Shown here in pieces: positions 63,785 to 64,000 of a DNA stretch of 64,000 bases. Position numbers and translations under genes: made by a program. Positions within the stretch are counted from its first letter, which is position 1. Every line of letters starts with the position of its first letter. This DNA comes from Haliclona indistincta. Taxonomy: Eukaryota > Porifera > Demospongiae > Haplosclerida > Chalinidae. The DNA is taken from the NCBI GenBank assembly GCA_964017065.1, contig OZ024783.1, forward strand, positions 4,533,399-4,597,398, in the 5' to 3' direction. Below the pieces are notes generated by a model, which was not told the DNA's origin, searched no databases, and saw only the letters and a list, made by a program, of their open reading frames with translations.

Positions 63785-64000
63785 TGTATACAACACAACA
63801 CAGTGTACTAGTAGACTATCAACTCCTCATGCACTATGTATTACACTCACCTTCGCATGGAAAGGTTAGAATACATGCAGTGCCGGTACCCTGCAAAAGG
63901 CTTCGACACTGCGCGTGCGCACTGAATTGTTACGATCCGAGTTGGGACTTAAGCGCAAGCATGCGTAATCATAGTATGGGGAAATTTTAATATTTTCCTG
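63785..64000. other. Right-edge sequence
   Basis: No feature recognised. Confidence 0.5.

Overview
This is animal nuclear DNA, most likely from a demosponge such as Amphimedon queenslandica. The support is short GT-AG introns, two genes with a death-fold/DEATH-NACHT-LRR layout (the NLR type expanded in that sponge), an arginine kinase, a laccase-like multicopper oxidase, and many MITEs and pyrimidine microsatellites. The species is inferred from gene content, not from a database match. All gene models are hand splices checked for GT/GC-AG boundaries and reading phase.

Left half (1-34.7 kb). Three tandem copies of cytosolic tyrosyl-tRNA synthetase (YARS1) lie at 1-4.8, 7.8-13.8 and 25.5-30.2 kb. 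Only the first, cut by the window edge, reads through. Copy 2 has two one-base losses and an apolipoprotein-L-like relic in intron 7. Copy 3 has an extra base in exon 2 and is cut inside exon 17 by a 4.5-kb DNA transposon that carries a RING-like gene and a DDE integrase-type transposase. Upstream of copies 2 and 3 sit orphan first exons of two other genes: an AGPAT-like acyltransferase (minus) and an unrecognised gene (plus). Between copies 2 and 3 are an intronless membrane-anchored multicopper oxidase, an intronless 8-TM orphan protein and several MITEs.

Middle (35.2-55 kb), after a 200-base gap. A repeated cassette pairs a plus-strand coiled-coil gene ending in a CAP-Gly domain with a convergent minus-strand NLR gene. 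There are three CAP-Gly 3' ends (39.8, 44.7 and 51.2 kb) and two complete NLR genes, plus three NLR tail relics. The second CAP-Gly gene is fused downstream of a Death domain and half a WW domain.

Right end (55-64 kb). A PAP2-family membrane protein (minus) and the cis-prenyltransferase DHDDS (plus) are divergent, with 87 bases between their start codons. An arginine kinase with an intronless coding region follows. This part looks like ordinary single-copy gene space.

Recurring theme: long CT/CCCT microsatellites sit directly upstream of 3' splice sites, on the sense strand, in nearly every intron-containing gene. They may serve as polypyrimidine tracts and as points of duplication or recombination.
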